Under the pieces are notes generated by a model, which ran no database searches, was not told the DNA's origin, and saw only the letters and a program-made list of their open reading frames with translations. A DNA stretch of 64,000 nt from Lamellibrachia satsuma. Taxonomy: Eukaryota > Annelida > Polychaeta > Sabellida > Siboglinidae. A program made the translations under genes and the position numbers. Positions 1 through 10,919 of this stretch are shown here, in pieces. The DNA is taken from positions 8,559,001-8,623,000 of the forward strand of contig BSQZ01000011.1 in the NCBI GenBank assembly GCA_033239005.1, read 5' to 3'. Every line of letters begins with the position of its first letter. Positions within the stretch are counted from its first letter, which is position 1.

Positions 1-415
1 CTTAGTGTTAACTCAAGATGTAACATTAATTCTAGTTGATTATTTACCTTGTGGCTTCAATCTGCGGTGAGTGCTTATGTAGCCATCTGGGCCTACCATG
101 ATTAGCTTAATTTTAACTCAAGATGTAACATTAATTCTAGTTGATTATTTACTTTGTGGCTTCAATCTGCGGTGAGTGTTTATGTAGCTATCTGGGCCTA
201 CCATGATTAGCTTAGTGTTAACTCAAGATGTAACATTAATTCTAGTTGATTATTTACCTTGTGGCTTCAATCTGCGGTGAGTGTTTATGTAGCTGTCTGG
301 GCCTACCGTGATTAGCTTAGTGTTATATCAAGATGTAACATTAATTTTAGTTGATTATTTATCTTGTGGCTTCTATTTGATGTGAGCGTTTATGTCGTTT
401 GTTCAGTGCTATGTT
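1..415. repeat. 105-bp tandem satellite, about 4 copies, open at left edge
   Basis: Units begin at 1, 106, 211 and 316, each opening with CTTAGTGTTAACTCAAG or a near match, so the period is 105 bp. The first three copies are almost identical. The fourth decays after about 60 bases. The array starts at base 1, so it probably continues to the left of the window. Confidence 0.93.
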
Positions 416-780
416 TAAGTTTATGCCAATGTATAATACCAGTTTGGACTACGGGTGTGTCTTGCGTGTGGTCACGTAGGGGAAGATAATTTGGAGTGAT
501 GATTAGGCCCTACAGGTATTGATGTGGAGCTAAATTAGGATAATTCAATAATTTTACTACAATTATTTTAGAGCTAAATTATTTATTGGTGTAAAGCTTA
601 TATTTGCTGTATTTAGAGTTAGGTTCACCAAGTAAAATCCGGTATTTTTTGCAATGCTTCTAAATATCGCACATTTTCATTGTTTGACAAAGCACCGATT
701 CACACGTTTGTTAAGATTGCGCCTAATGTGGCAACAATGAGCCGAGTGGTGTCGGCGATACCCCTGTCTTCGTGCAGATA
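416..780. other. non-repetitive AT-rich spacer, no gene seen
   Basis: I see no convincing exon, RNA gene or repeat between the satellite and the pyrimidine-rich array. Confidence 0.5.
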
Positions 781-1345
781 ATACGGTCTCTCGCCACTGT
801 GCACATCGTGTTTTGTTTGTTTGTCTGTCTGTCTACATCTCTCTCCTTCGCTTATCCCCTCATCCACCCCATCCACCTCATCCAACATCTGCTTGTCTGT
901 CTCCATCTCTCTCCTTCGTTTATCTCTTCATCTACCTCATCTACCTCCCCACCAACATATGCTTGTCTGTCTCCATCTCTCTCCGTCGTATATTTCTTCA
1001 TTCACCTCATCCACCCCACCCACCTCATCCAACATCTGCTTGTCTATCTCCATCTCTCTCCTTCGTTTATCTCTTCATCTACCTCATCTACCTCCCCACC
1101 AACGTATGCTGGTCTGTCTCCACATCTCTCCGTCGTTTGTTTCTTCATCCACCTCATCCACACCATTCACCCCGCCCACCTCATCCACCTCATTCATCTC
1201 ATCCACCTCATTCACACCATTCACCTCGTCCACCTCGTCCGCCTCTTTCACACCATCCACCTCATGCACTCATCCACCTCATCCAACACCCATCCCCACC
1301 TTCACACGTTATGCTATATTTCATCTCTTAAATTGATTCACCCCT
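781..1345. repeat. pyrimidine-rich compound minisatellite
   Basis: The plus strand is almost all C and T. A higher-order unit of about 147 bp (containing AACATCTGCTTGTCT at 883 and again near 1030) holds two related half-units of about 73 bp. It passes into a CATCCACCTCATTCA-type array at 1150-1290. The unusually long reading frames in all three plus frames come from lack of stop codons in this C/T sequence and are not genes. Confidence 0.88.
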
Positions 1346-1639
1346 TTCTTCCTTAATTAACTCCCAATCCATCCTGCCGTGGACCCCACTCCTATCTAAC
1401 GGTCTCCCCCTTCTTCCCTCTTTTCGCCCCGTCTCTCGACTGCCTCTTCTCGCCTTCCTCCCTTCCACATTGCCTACACATCCCGTCTCATCATGTCCCA
1501 TTCCCTCCCGAGACCCTTCCACCAAACTTGCTCAAACACATCTGCATCTACATCTCTTTGTTCCATCTGACTTTCTATCTCACTCGCACGCATTCTTCTC
1601 CCTCTTTCCCCCATCCTCTACCTACCGGTTAGATAAATG

Positions 1640-1735
1640 AGTAATTAATTAATTAATTAATCCAACCATTCACCAATCCAACCTTTCATTCATTCGGTCA
1701 TCCATCCATCCATCCATCCATCCATTCATTCATCC
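1640..1735. repeat. TTAA and CATC simple repeats
   Basis: A run of TTAA tetramers at about 1643-1662 is followed by CATC/CATT tetramers at about 1698-1735. Confidence 0.85.
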
Positions 1736-2254
1736 AGTGTTTGGAACTCTTTACTGATATGTTGGTATGATAGGTGCATGTTTGTTGTGCGAAAGACTGA
1801 ATCTGGCGAGTCTGCATCTTGCCCTTGTTGTGTACTTTGGGTTGAGGCCGGGGGACCACACACCAAGGACGTCAATCGTTTGATCAGAACTGTACATTCA
1901 AATGTTCTACTTAAGATAGCGTTCTCGCTGTTCTAGAGTGGCGATATTGTGTTGTGGGTGTTGCAGTTTCCACGGATTTTTATGCCATGACGTCACAACG
2001 TCGGGTAAAAAGTCACACTAGCAATGACTTTTATCTGTCAGTTTCTCTAATGTCCACTACTGAGCAGCACTGCTGTCAAATACGAACGTGACATCCGTGA
2101 CGCCACCACACGTCCCTTTGTATTCCATTTATTACCATTTTCCGAGATCGTGTGTGAAACGAAAAATAAATGTACCGGGAATAGGGAAATATACTAAACA
2201 ATAATCATTATGATGCATACTAAGGTGTTAGACAGCATAAGTAATATTTAAATA

Positions 2255-2400
2255 TAAATAATATTCGGTGTAGATTCGAGGAGAACACCAAGATTTCGCA
2301 CGTGTGCTGTTGGATGCAGCGTAGCTCCACCAATGGTTATAAGAATGTCCCTCGTCGTCCGAAGCCTGTACTTGGGGCCAAACCTAACTTCATCGATACG
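2255..2400 (-). mobile_element. LINE reverse-transcriptase fragment (degenerate)
   Basis: The minus-strand reading frame contains GGATLHPTAHVRNLGVLLES. This resembles the conserved segment after the palm domain in CR1/L2-type non-LTR reverse transcriptases (consensus form: G..I.P...VRNLGV..D). Only about 45 residues are recognisable. The upstream part of the frame has no catalytic motif, so this is a 5'-truncated dead copy. Confidence 0.6.
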
Positions 2401-2599
2401 TGATTGTATGATTTTAATATGTAAGCTAAATAGTTTGCCAGTCCCATAAAATACCCTTAGAGTATGCAGTATTGTATTAGCAATTGATAAACTAGTATAA
2501 CACCCACGAATACACTTCAACGTGAATATTGCAACGTTGTATATGTGTACCTGTATAGGTAACAATGTACTTTGTATGACTTGCGTCATTATTTTAATT

Positions 2600-3400
2600 T
2601 TGCATGCAGGCGGGGAACACCTTTGCCTTTAGGCGCCATTCAACAAGCGATGTATTCGAGGCAACTGTAATGTTCAGTACTATGTATGCATGTTATCGTG
2701 GTCCTTTCAAATTATCATAGTGATATATAAATTAATCAGTGTTGAATGAGTTCGTAAGACAAATTGTCAGTGTACATTAAAAAGCATGTTATTAACCTAT
2801 TTTATAGGAACACGTGCACCCAGCTGTGCAGTGAAAGATACAACGTTTGCAAATACATGTTTACAAAATATCCTAAATGAAAATATTAACGAATGTGTCA
2901 TTGTAGCAGCAGCAGCAGCAGCAATGTCAGCAGGGGTTTTGTCTTGTGTGACAACGATAAGTAACAAAGCAAAATTAATTGTGGCAAGACAGTACTCCAT
3001 GGAAATATGACTTCCGTTCTGGAACAGTCTGGTTGACGAAGAAGTGACGAAGTACCCATTTGTCAGAAGCTACGTCTATCACAGCTGCTGCGAGGTTCGC
3101 TCCTAACGGGATGTACAACGACGGCTCCGTTCTATACTGCGGTCGTGTAAGCTTCGTCGGTGTACCACGTCTTCACTGTTGGTGACATTGTTTCCAATTC
3201 TGAAACAATGCAGTTGCGTTCTGTATAGTTCCTACTTGCTCTTGCTGTACAGCATGTAACTGGAATGTCTGTACATTTCTCAAACGTGAAAAGGTTTCGT
3301 CACGTGGGACACAACATAGGTTTATTTGCACGTGTCGAATTACCTCACAACATCATGCTATGGTGAATAAATATAGTAGCTATTCTCTCTACCTCGTCTA
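2600..3400. other. spacer, no gene seen
   Basis: Apart from a short GCA run near 2908-2922 (AGCAGC repeats) I see nothing supportable here. Confidence 0.45.
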
Positions 3401-3409
3401 CTTCGTTGT

Positions 3410-3472
3410 TCACTTAGATGAACTGTCCTTTTGCATCATTTGCTGAGCAAGGATAGCATTCTCGTAACACCC
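3410..3472 (-). pseudogene. decayed copy of the ENAI exon at 7105-7201
   Basis: Read on the minus strand this encodes VLRENAILAQQMMQKDSSS then a stop. It aligns base by base with the start of the exon at 7105-7201, which reads ILENAIRAQQLLQEE. The acceptor AG present in the intact copy is replaced here (GCGG just before the homologous start), and a stop follows soon after the shared segment. I infer a duplicated exon that has lost its splice site, or a diverged terminal exon. Confidence 0.45.
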
Positions 3473-5588
3473 CGCAAAAAGGATTGGAACGAAGTATTAA
3501 TAGTCTGTAGCGCAAGCACTGCTACCGATTTCGTTCGTTTAGATACGCTTACTGCGCCTGTCAAATCTTTAGGCCTTGGCAGCAAAATTAAATCGCTAAC
3601 AACGTTATGACTGGCTTTCCATACCACGCATAAGCAATGTAGTCAAATCCGCTAGGCGCACAACTATTTGTAATAATCATTACAGAAAATTGTTTTGAAC
3701 TCAATCGATTATATTTCATCGATGGAGTCAATGATTTAGAATATCGATCCTTGTGCAAATGTTTATTAAGATCGATCGAAGCAAGCAGTGGAGTTACTTG
3801 ATTAATTATTGAGAAATTCATAGTTAATAAGACACAGTGTTAAATTTGAACGCCATGTCTGATTAGGCATATATATTAAAGTAATTAAAATGTTAATGAA
3901 CATTAATGAATTTAGTGCATATTTACATAATAAATTATATTACAAAGCGTGCACGAGCCAGGCAAAATTTGACCAATCGGTAGCACTGTTGGGGGGAAAT
4001 TCAATATGTATTTTTGTTTTGTATAATATACCTAGTTAATATATTTGTTTGATAGACTTGTAGCTCATAGTTGTAGCTCATAACATTTTTATAGGTTGAT
4101 CAATGCCGACCGAGAGCCAAAAACCAAGGCCGAATAATTACTTTTATTAGCATGTCTTTGTTGCTCTCCTCTTTATTTATCAAGTCGATTTTCCCCTTCT
4201 TCTTCGACACTGATCCCGTCTCCGCTCCCCGTCCCTCGCTCTCGTTCTCCATTCACCACCTTCTTCTCCTCCTACCCTCCACTCTAAGTGCATCAGCAAA
4301 AGACGGTACTGCCGCAAGTGTTTATGTAAAATCAAAGTATTTGAAGAGGACTATATATTTCCAAGCTCATCAGTTCAACATTCGCTAACGTATCTAGCAT
4401 AGAGCAGGGAATGTATTACTTCGGCTTATTTGTAACATAAAATTGGCTAGGCGCCAATAACTACACATTCACTGCCATTTCATTTGGCTTGCAGGCAAAC
4501 GCTTGACAATTTTTTATGATAGTCTGGCCGTTGGTGGTCATCAGCAGGGTGTTAGTTCAACAATCAGCAGAGCTGTGCCACTTCTCCCCCCCCCCATGTA
4601 AACTGGCAAGTGCTTATTTTGTAAAAAAAATATTACATTAAGATAAACCTGTAACCTTCAACCAAATGTTGATTCCCTAATGCAAAACACTCACAATCTT
4701 CGAGAAAAAGCTACTCGTGGCATTTTTAGGCTGGAGGAAGGTTTTGGTCAGGATATCAATACGTGCACCCAAAGATAGATGCCAAATGACTCAAAATGAC
4801 CAGAAGTAATGCCAGTGGATTTCGTTGTTACAAAAACCCAAAGTAATATGGTTAAATGGTTACAATGTTATGTTAATATGTATTTGTGTGACAAAACGCG
4901 CATTCGCGACCTTGCATGGCGAGGTTGTGTTTTGGCTAGGAAATCAATAACTGCAAATACAGAGATAGGCCAAACGGCTAAACACGGCCTGGAATAATGC
5001 CCGTGTGTGTCACAGTAACAAACAACCCAGTGTTCACCGAGTGATAATTAATGTGACATTAATTGAATTCCATGATTCATTTTAACACAGTGCACCATTA
5101 TTCATATCATAGCAAATGTATTGACCAATAAATGAAACAGTTACAAATATGATGAATATGCGCAAACATAAATCAGAGCCACACAATGGGACTAAAACAT
5201 TCCAAATCAAGGATTGGGGAAATAATCAAGGTTCCCCAGGGTGAGTTTGGTTGCATTTTTTTGTTGGGAACTCTGTGCACCCACCCGGTCATCTTAAAAT
5301 AAAAATTTACTTTTTAACCTAAATGTCCGGGTCATCGTCAATTTATACTGGACTAAGTCAGTATTATTGTGGCATATTGCAAAGTCAGTATAATATGTAG
5401 TTGCAGTCTGTTATAAAGTTAGTATAGTTGTTTTCTCTTACAAGGATGTCCTTCAAACAACCTACCATAAATGCAGTGATCATACCATTGCAACCAACCA
5501 CGTACACTGCCATCGTTACAACAAAAAAAAACATTTAACTTATGAAGGGTTACCATCTGTCAATATTACAATGAACGTACCAAGACAC

Positions 5589-5711
5589 TTCATCTGGCGC
5601 CATCTCATCATCTCTAGATTGATGCATCTGCAAATGCATCTGTTCGCGCTGCCGTCGCATCGCCTCAAAGCTGCGAAGTTGTTCCTCCTTCTGTAAGGCT
5701 CGTGCCATTTT
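5589..5711 (-). CDS. candidate exon, coiled-coil-like protein (second ALQKEEQ copy)
   Basis: An AG acceptor at 5712-5713 and a GTGTCT donor after 5589 bound 41 codons in phase 0-0. The product starts KMARALQKEEQ and is rich in Q, E, R and M, predicting a helical coiled coil. It is a paralogue of the exon at 6576-6733. The similarity extends into the preceding intron (TTTGCATCGGTCAAACAG here versus TCTGCATTGATCACACAG there), so the segment was duplicated as DNA. Its start phase (0) does not match the end phase (2) of the exon upstream, so either an exon is missing from my trace or this copy is not used. I do not recognise the family. Confidence 0.45.
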
Positions 5712-6074
5712 CTGTTTGACCGATGCAAATTTGAAATCAGTTATGAAAACAAAAGTAAGTACCGAACAACAGGACGTATGGCAGTTCCAGCTAAAATCGG
5801 ATTGTCTAGTGTAGACTGGCATTGCCTTGGATTGTTGGTAAAGTCGCGAATCTTTGCTTTAATAACAGGACACGAGTACTCCATTTTACTCGGGGTTTCA
5901 ACGTAATCCACCTCAATGTAGTGTAAGCACATCCACACTGTCATACCAGCTGAACAGTAGGCAATTACTAAACGTCTCAAACATGTTCTTGGCTGCCGCA
6001 CGGTGCACTGTATTAGCCAATTAATGATGCATATAGTGCTAACAAATGCTCTTCCTGCAAGTGCGGATAACTAG

Positions 6075-6135
6075 TCGTCCAGGAATTCCTGATGAAAGCT
6101 GCTGACGTCAGCCGAAACGTTGAGAGTAAGTAATC
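6075..6135 (+). ncRNA. hammerhead-ribozyme-like core
   Basis: CTGATGA at 6089-6095 is followed by a potential short stem (GCTG at 6098-6101 with CAGC at 6109-6112) and then CGAAAC at 6113-6118. This is the spacing of the catalytic core CUGAUGA, stem II, GAAA of hammerhead ribozymes. Penelope-like retroelements and other invertebrate retroelements are known to carry such motifs. I could not convincingly fold stems I and III, and I see no flanking element protein. It may be an eroded ribozyme or a chance match. Confidence 0.4.
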
Positions 6136-6575
6136 TCAATACTTGTGGTTGAAGAAAATCTTTACCCATATACTCACCCTATCTTCCTTTTCCATTGATC
6201 TTCTCTTTACTTCATCGCATTCAGTCGTATTTTTTCTTTGGCTACTCGTAGCCTTCTCCATTGTCCTGTTCAAATCAATGACTCGAAATCAAATCAGATG
6301 ACTGGCGAATTGGCAACACTAATTGGTTCGCCTTTTGCGTTTTTGCCCGGACTTGGGTTGATCTTTGAGAAATCAAACGGTGCGATTTTCCTAACATTAC
6401 AAACACTTACAAATCTGTTTTGGTTAGTTTATGTTTTAAATGCGTTCATCTGGATGTCGTCGTTGACATTTACCGTTATGTCAAGACGACTGTTGAGTTA
6501 TTGTTGGCCCTAAAGAAATAGAAACACCACCAAGGTGCTGCAGCTTATACATTGGCATTATTGTAATAACCATAC

Positions 6576-6733
6576 GTTGCTTCTTCCCATGGTTCTGTTT
6601 CACCGTCGTCTGATGTACGACTGGAGAGACGCTTTTGTAGCTGACGCTGGCACTGTTGAGCAAGGTCATGTTGGCACGTTTTCGCCTCAACGCTGTGACG
6701 TTGTTCTTCCTTCTGTAATGCTCGCGCGATCTT
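6576..6733 (-). CDS. candidate exon, coiled-coil-like protein (first ALQKEEQ copy)
   Basis: The acceptor is CACACAG at the 6734 side and the donor GTATGG follows base 6576. The phase is 0 in and 2 out. It encodes KIARALQKEEQ followed by a Q/E/R-rich helix-like stretch and an acidic, serine-rich end (SDDGETEPWEE). The start phase matches the end of the exon at 7105-7201, so the exons at 7510-7630, 7105-7201 and 6576-6733 form one continuous reading frame. No family is recognised. Being a charged, coiled-coil-like protein would suit a cytoskeletal or ciliary role, but that is inference only. Confidence 0.5.
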
Positions 6734-7104
6734 CTGTGTGATCAATGCAGATTTTGAATTAAAGCCGTGCAGAATGTAACGCAATGCCACACAGGAAAGA
6801 CTGCAGAATGCTTAGCGATATGGTCGAACTAACTATAACTGTGTACAACAAAGAATAAACGTAAGCACAGAACCGTGCGATTTGTAACGTTCATTTCCAA
6901 CTAAAAATTTTTCATTTTATTAATTTCCTAATTTCTGTCTTTTCAATTAGCATTTGATCTTCTGATCAGGAAATAATATTGTTTCAATTGTAAGAAAGAA
7001 ACGACACAGATAGTTATGTCTAATTGTAAACATTAACGTAATACGTTAAACTAGGGTGGTTGGTGGGTGGCGTGCTTGTGAAATAACAACCACGATAATG
7101 TCAC

Positions 7105-7201
7105 CTCATCATTCCTTTCCTGCTCTGTCTGGTGTACTCCAGCTCCATTGACGGTTTCCTCCTGCAGCAGCTGTTGGGCACGGATAGCGTTCTCCAAAAT
7201 C
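7105..7201 (-). CDS. candidate exon, coiled-coil-like protein (ENAI exon)
   Basis: TTATAG acceptor upstream of 7201 and GTGACA donor after 7105. The phase is 2 in and 0 out. The product is KILENAIRAQQLLQEE, a helix-like segment, followed by a polar stretch ending QERNDE. The joining codon with the upstream exon is AA plus G, giving lysine, so the phases fit exactly. A diverged relative lies at 3410-3472. Confidence 0.5.
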
Positions 7202-7509
7202 CTATAAATCAACGATTCCCGTCAATCAAGCGATGCCGGTGTGGGTATGTGTCCCATGCTCTGCTAAACTATTACTAACGTTAGCTTCGCACATTGAAGG
7301 GAAACGTCATGGAAAATACTACTGAGAGCCCCTTGCAAGTAAACAATTTGGCTCAAATAATAAAGAAACACGTTTTTCGCTCTTGATATTTGAGTACAAA
7401 TCAGAATCAGAAGAAAAGTCCAGTACCCCACTGCCATATATGGCTAACCTCTAGCGATTTCCTCGTCTGGTTTGCGATGACATTTATCATCCTGGTGTGT
7501 GAAACCTAC

Positions 7510-7630
7510 TTCTGCTTTCGGCGTTCCTGCTCGGCCAAGCGCTCCTCTTCAGAGCCGATGCGCCTCGCTTCGCGAATGTCTCCGCGGACCGTGCTTCGGC
7601 GCTGGCGGTTCTGACCATACTTCAACTTGA
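7510..7630 (-). CDS. candidate exon, highly charged helical segment
   Basis: Acceptor TTACAG upstream of 7630 and donor GTAGGT after 7510. The phase is 1 in and 2 out. It encodes KLKYGQNRQRRSTVRGD followed by IREARRIGSEEERLAEQERR. Base composition is GC-rich against the AT-rich flanks and nearly all residues are polar or charged, which argues for real coding sequence. The next exon upstream was not found with certainty. The exon at 18760-18944 is a candidate. Confidence 0.5.
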
Positions 7631-7639
7631 CTGTAACGT

Positions 7640-8480
7640 ACGATAGAATACCACTTGCGTTATTTGCATATGACATAGCATTCTTTGCGTATGAATCCTA
7701 GCCTCTTAAACACGAATGCATAAAATAGTAAAATATGTTTAACTGCTTGTTTAGTTATTATAAACCTAATGCAACTCATTTCAGACAAAGCTACACATAG
7801 GCAATCTTACAAGAACTGTGAATCTGTTTAGTTATAAATTGTGGCTTGTTGGCATGCCAAAAATGAGTGTATGTAGTTGGACGTTTTAGCATAACTGTGC
7901 TATCCACCGCGCTCTTAGTTCAAGGTAAGACGGCAGAGGAATATATAAATCTGAGTTACACAAAGAAAAATCAAAGCATTATGGTGGAATACGTTGATGT
8001 AAAAAATTAAACTTTAAAGCTCCACCGAAGACGGCAAACACGTACAATCATTTTCCTGCATTTTCTCAGCAACTGTGCTGTCGGCGCGTACCATCCACGT
8101 CTGGCGAACTGCAAGATTATAGTTATGTCGAATTATCAAAACTCACATGACTATTAGAGATGTCTCAACGAGCTGGTCTTATATCAAAATCAACGCATGG
8201 GAATTACTGCTTAGTTGCGATACCAATGCTAGTGCGATCAGAAGTATGTCATGAAATTGTTAAGAATCAAATATAAATTAATGAAACTGTTAGATTTAGG
8301 CTCATGTTAGGAGACAACGCGCCACTCAACTCAATCGTTCTCATGCCTAATTGGACATGTTAATCTCGTGAATATTACGATAGTCACAGCATGACGAGGT
8401 TTAATTCTCTTTTCATAAAGAATTCGCCAGCTATGTATAATAAGTTATAAAGTATTACATGTTTCAGTTTCATTTTGAAT
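7640..8480. other. AT-rich spacer or intron, no gene seen
   Basis: I find no exon-like block, repeat array or element end here. Confidence 0.4.
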
Positions 8481-8489
8481 GCGTCGGGC

Positions 8490-8665
8490 GTTAGAGCGTT
8501 AGAACGCTAGACTCTCAATCGACAGGGTTCGAGTCCACCTGCTGCCGTTTCTAACTTGGGCAATTTCGTTCACTCCACGTCGCCCCAGTTCACTCAGCTG
8601 TATACATGAGTACCTGGCTACAGACGGTGGTGGGTGCATGCGTGCATGCCAGATATTTCTTAATA
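8490..8665 (+). mobile_element. tRNA-derived SINE, head and central part
   Basis: A tRNA-like head ends in a good B box (GGTTCGAGTCC, 8526-8536). The body that follows contains GCAATTTCGTTCACTCC and CACTCAGCTGTATACATGAG, shared with copies at 46.2-46.5, 50.9-51.2 and 51.3-51.6 kb. The 3' half is missing. It is a retroposed copy and not a tRNA gene: the anticodon arm and acceptor stem are not maintained. Confidence 0.75.
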
Positions 8666-9171
8666 AATATAATGTAGGCGTACGACCGACATTCGTTGCA
8701 AATAAAAAAACAAGGAAATGCAATGACACGTTCGCGGTCGTAGGTTCAAAATGGCACCAGAAGATGTCGCCAAAGGACATTTAGTACTGTCTGGTGGACT
8801 TAGGCAGAAAATCAAGAGCAGAGTTTCTTTTGGAATACGACGCGAGTCAAAACTTGAACCTGATCTTGTGGTGACAAACGGTCCTTTCATTGTTACTACC
8901 TGTCGGTTGTGTTGGAATGATTCGTGCGTGGTGGAGTTACCCGAGTGCACTCATTTGTATGGCTGTATTGGCTTGTCTGGGGCACCTTCACAGGAGGTCA
9001 CTCCACATTCAAAACTCAAGCAAAGCCCTTCTAGGAACAATAAACAATTTTCCAGACTTTACATAGTAAGATCAGCATTTTATACTAGTTGTGACTGTAT
9101 CATTCCTTTCCGTTATCGGAACTCTTTTAACATAATTCTTTTAAACGAATTAAACGTCAATATTTAATAAT
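8666..9171. other. spacer with an unsupported 138-codon reading frame
   Basis: A plus-strand frame at 8751-9167 is the longest non-repeat frame in the left half, but it shows no recognised motif and no clear splice context. I do not call it a gene. Confidence 0.35.
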
Positions 9172-9305
9172 GTGTTACAACGATTTACAATGGTTTACAA
9201 TGAATTACAACTATTTACAACGATTTACAATGTTTCACAATATCTTACAATGTTTACAATGTTTTGCAATGTTTTACAATGTTTGAAACAACGTTTTTAC
9301 AATAT
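9172..9305. repeat. irregular short tandem repeat, TTTACAATG type
   Basis: About a dozen copies of a 9-12 bp unit (TTTACAATG, TTTACAACGA and variants) run through this stretch. Confidence 0.85.
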
Positions 9306-10800
9306 TAAAAAAAAATTAGCCGTGAGTCCCCCACCCTTCATGTCATATGTACCAAGTCTTATCCGTAAACTTTTTTCTTATATGTAACTATCTCACGGAT
9401 GTAGGTTTTATGTATTACGGGATGCGGCCCGAATTTGTCAAATGTCCCGCGAATAACAGATCACCAATTCAAAACACGTCCGCAACTCTCGCGTACATAT
9501 TTATTATATCGTTTAGCAGTCAGCTGCGCCAAAATCTCACGAGATCCAATAAATATATCCCGGTTTGCACGGCGAGTTACATATGAGAATGTACGACAAA
9601 ATAGCGAACGTAGAAAAACACACGGGTTCGTTTGCGATCTTACAGATTTATGTTACCAGTCTTACAGGTGTGCACAACTCATAGTTGCACCTATGCTCTA
9701 TATGCAGGCAACCGTGAAATGGACTACTTTATTATTAGACACCGGCATGCTTATGAATTGAGAACTGATGCGATAACATCGATCCCTCGGGCGTGCGGCA
9801 CAAAAACACAATTACAGTGTTTGTCTTGAATTCGTCACGCTTCACTGGCAAAAGAACGTTAGCTAACATGTCTATATTTACCGTCTCCTAGTTGGAGCAC
9901 AAAGAGGAAGTTGGAAGATCCTATGCTGCAATGTGTTTCACCACACGGTTGAAACACAGTGAACCATGAAGGTCTTAATAGAGAGCTTCCAGTGATATGA
10001 CTGAGACACCCCGTCCGCAGATATTTGTGTCAAAAGAGCTATGAATCTGATCTCAACCAAATGTATCTGCAAACAATTCCAGCTGGCCAGGCAGTCAATC
10101 AGCCAAACTATTTCCCATATGTAGGAACCCTCTGCGTCGTTTGCTGTAAATAATTATTTCAGCAATGTACACTAACAGGGTTCACCAACGGAGAGACAAT
10201 CTGACCAGACCTCACAAGGCTGGAACAATTGTTGAACAGTCAGAAATACTGATCATTCCTCAAAAAAAGATAGCACGGTTTCTATTGGTACTATTAACCA
10301 CATACTCTGTTGTCCTCGAGCTCACTACATGCATGTCAATCACATATATCTACCTGTCAATCGTTCGCCATTAGTCTATATTAAGGTTGCATAGGCCATA
10401 ATATACGTATTTTCTGTCTAACAATACCTTCGTTAACTTTCAGCGGTTCTGGCACTTCCACGCCACTGGGCTGACCAAATTTAGACGCTTGTTCCATGTC
10501 GAAGGGCAGATACTTTCACTAAAGTGGCCCTTCTCATTTGCTCAGTGACTACTTCCGCGGGGGAAATCCCCTTGCTGCCCGATTGAGCGAATGGTTCTGA
10601 TTTATTCGACAGAGGGCGCCACTCAGAATAGGTCGTCCGTTGTCACAAGGGACAACTTCAAAAGTGGTTATGCCTGCGAGTCTCCAGGTGGCGATACTGT
10701 TTTGGCCCTCGTAACATGTTTCGCGGGTGAGCCCCGGGAGTTAACTGTGTTCTGTATAATGGTTGTTCGATATAGGGATTCAACTCCCATTTTTATGATT
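9306..10800. other. no gene seen
   Basis: I see only short frames without coding character. No element ends were identified with confidence. Confidence 0.35.
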
Positions 10801-10828
10801 CAACTCGAGTCTTAGGAGACTCGAGTTG
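10801..10828. repeat. perfect short inverted repeat (hairpin)
   Basis: Arms CAACTCGAGTCT (10801-10812) and AGACTCGAGTTG (10817-10828) are exact reverse complements around a 4-base loop. A TCTTG run follows at about 10893-10912. The function is unknown. It could be the subterminal hairpin of a transposon that I cannot delimit. Confidence 0.9.
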
Positions 10829-10919
10829 AGTTCACGTCCCCCTCCTAGGGGCGCCACTATTTTGGCCACAGCGCCGGTGTACACTTTTGTAATGTCTTGT
10901 CTTGTCTTGTGTAGAATAC

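Noticed and set aside
772..1356. Three overlapping plus-strand frames of 170-194 codons
   Set aside because: C/T-only sequence lacks stops by composition; no protein family shows this pattern.
8490..8545. tRNA gene
   Set aside because: Good B box, but no matching acceptor stem and a SINE body follows.
8751..9167. 138-codon plus-strand frame
   Set aside because: No motif, no splice context, tail rich in N, I and F as in random AT-rich DNA, and adjacent to a SINE.
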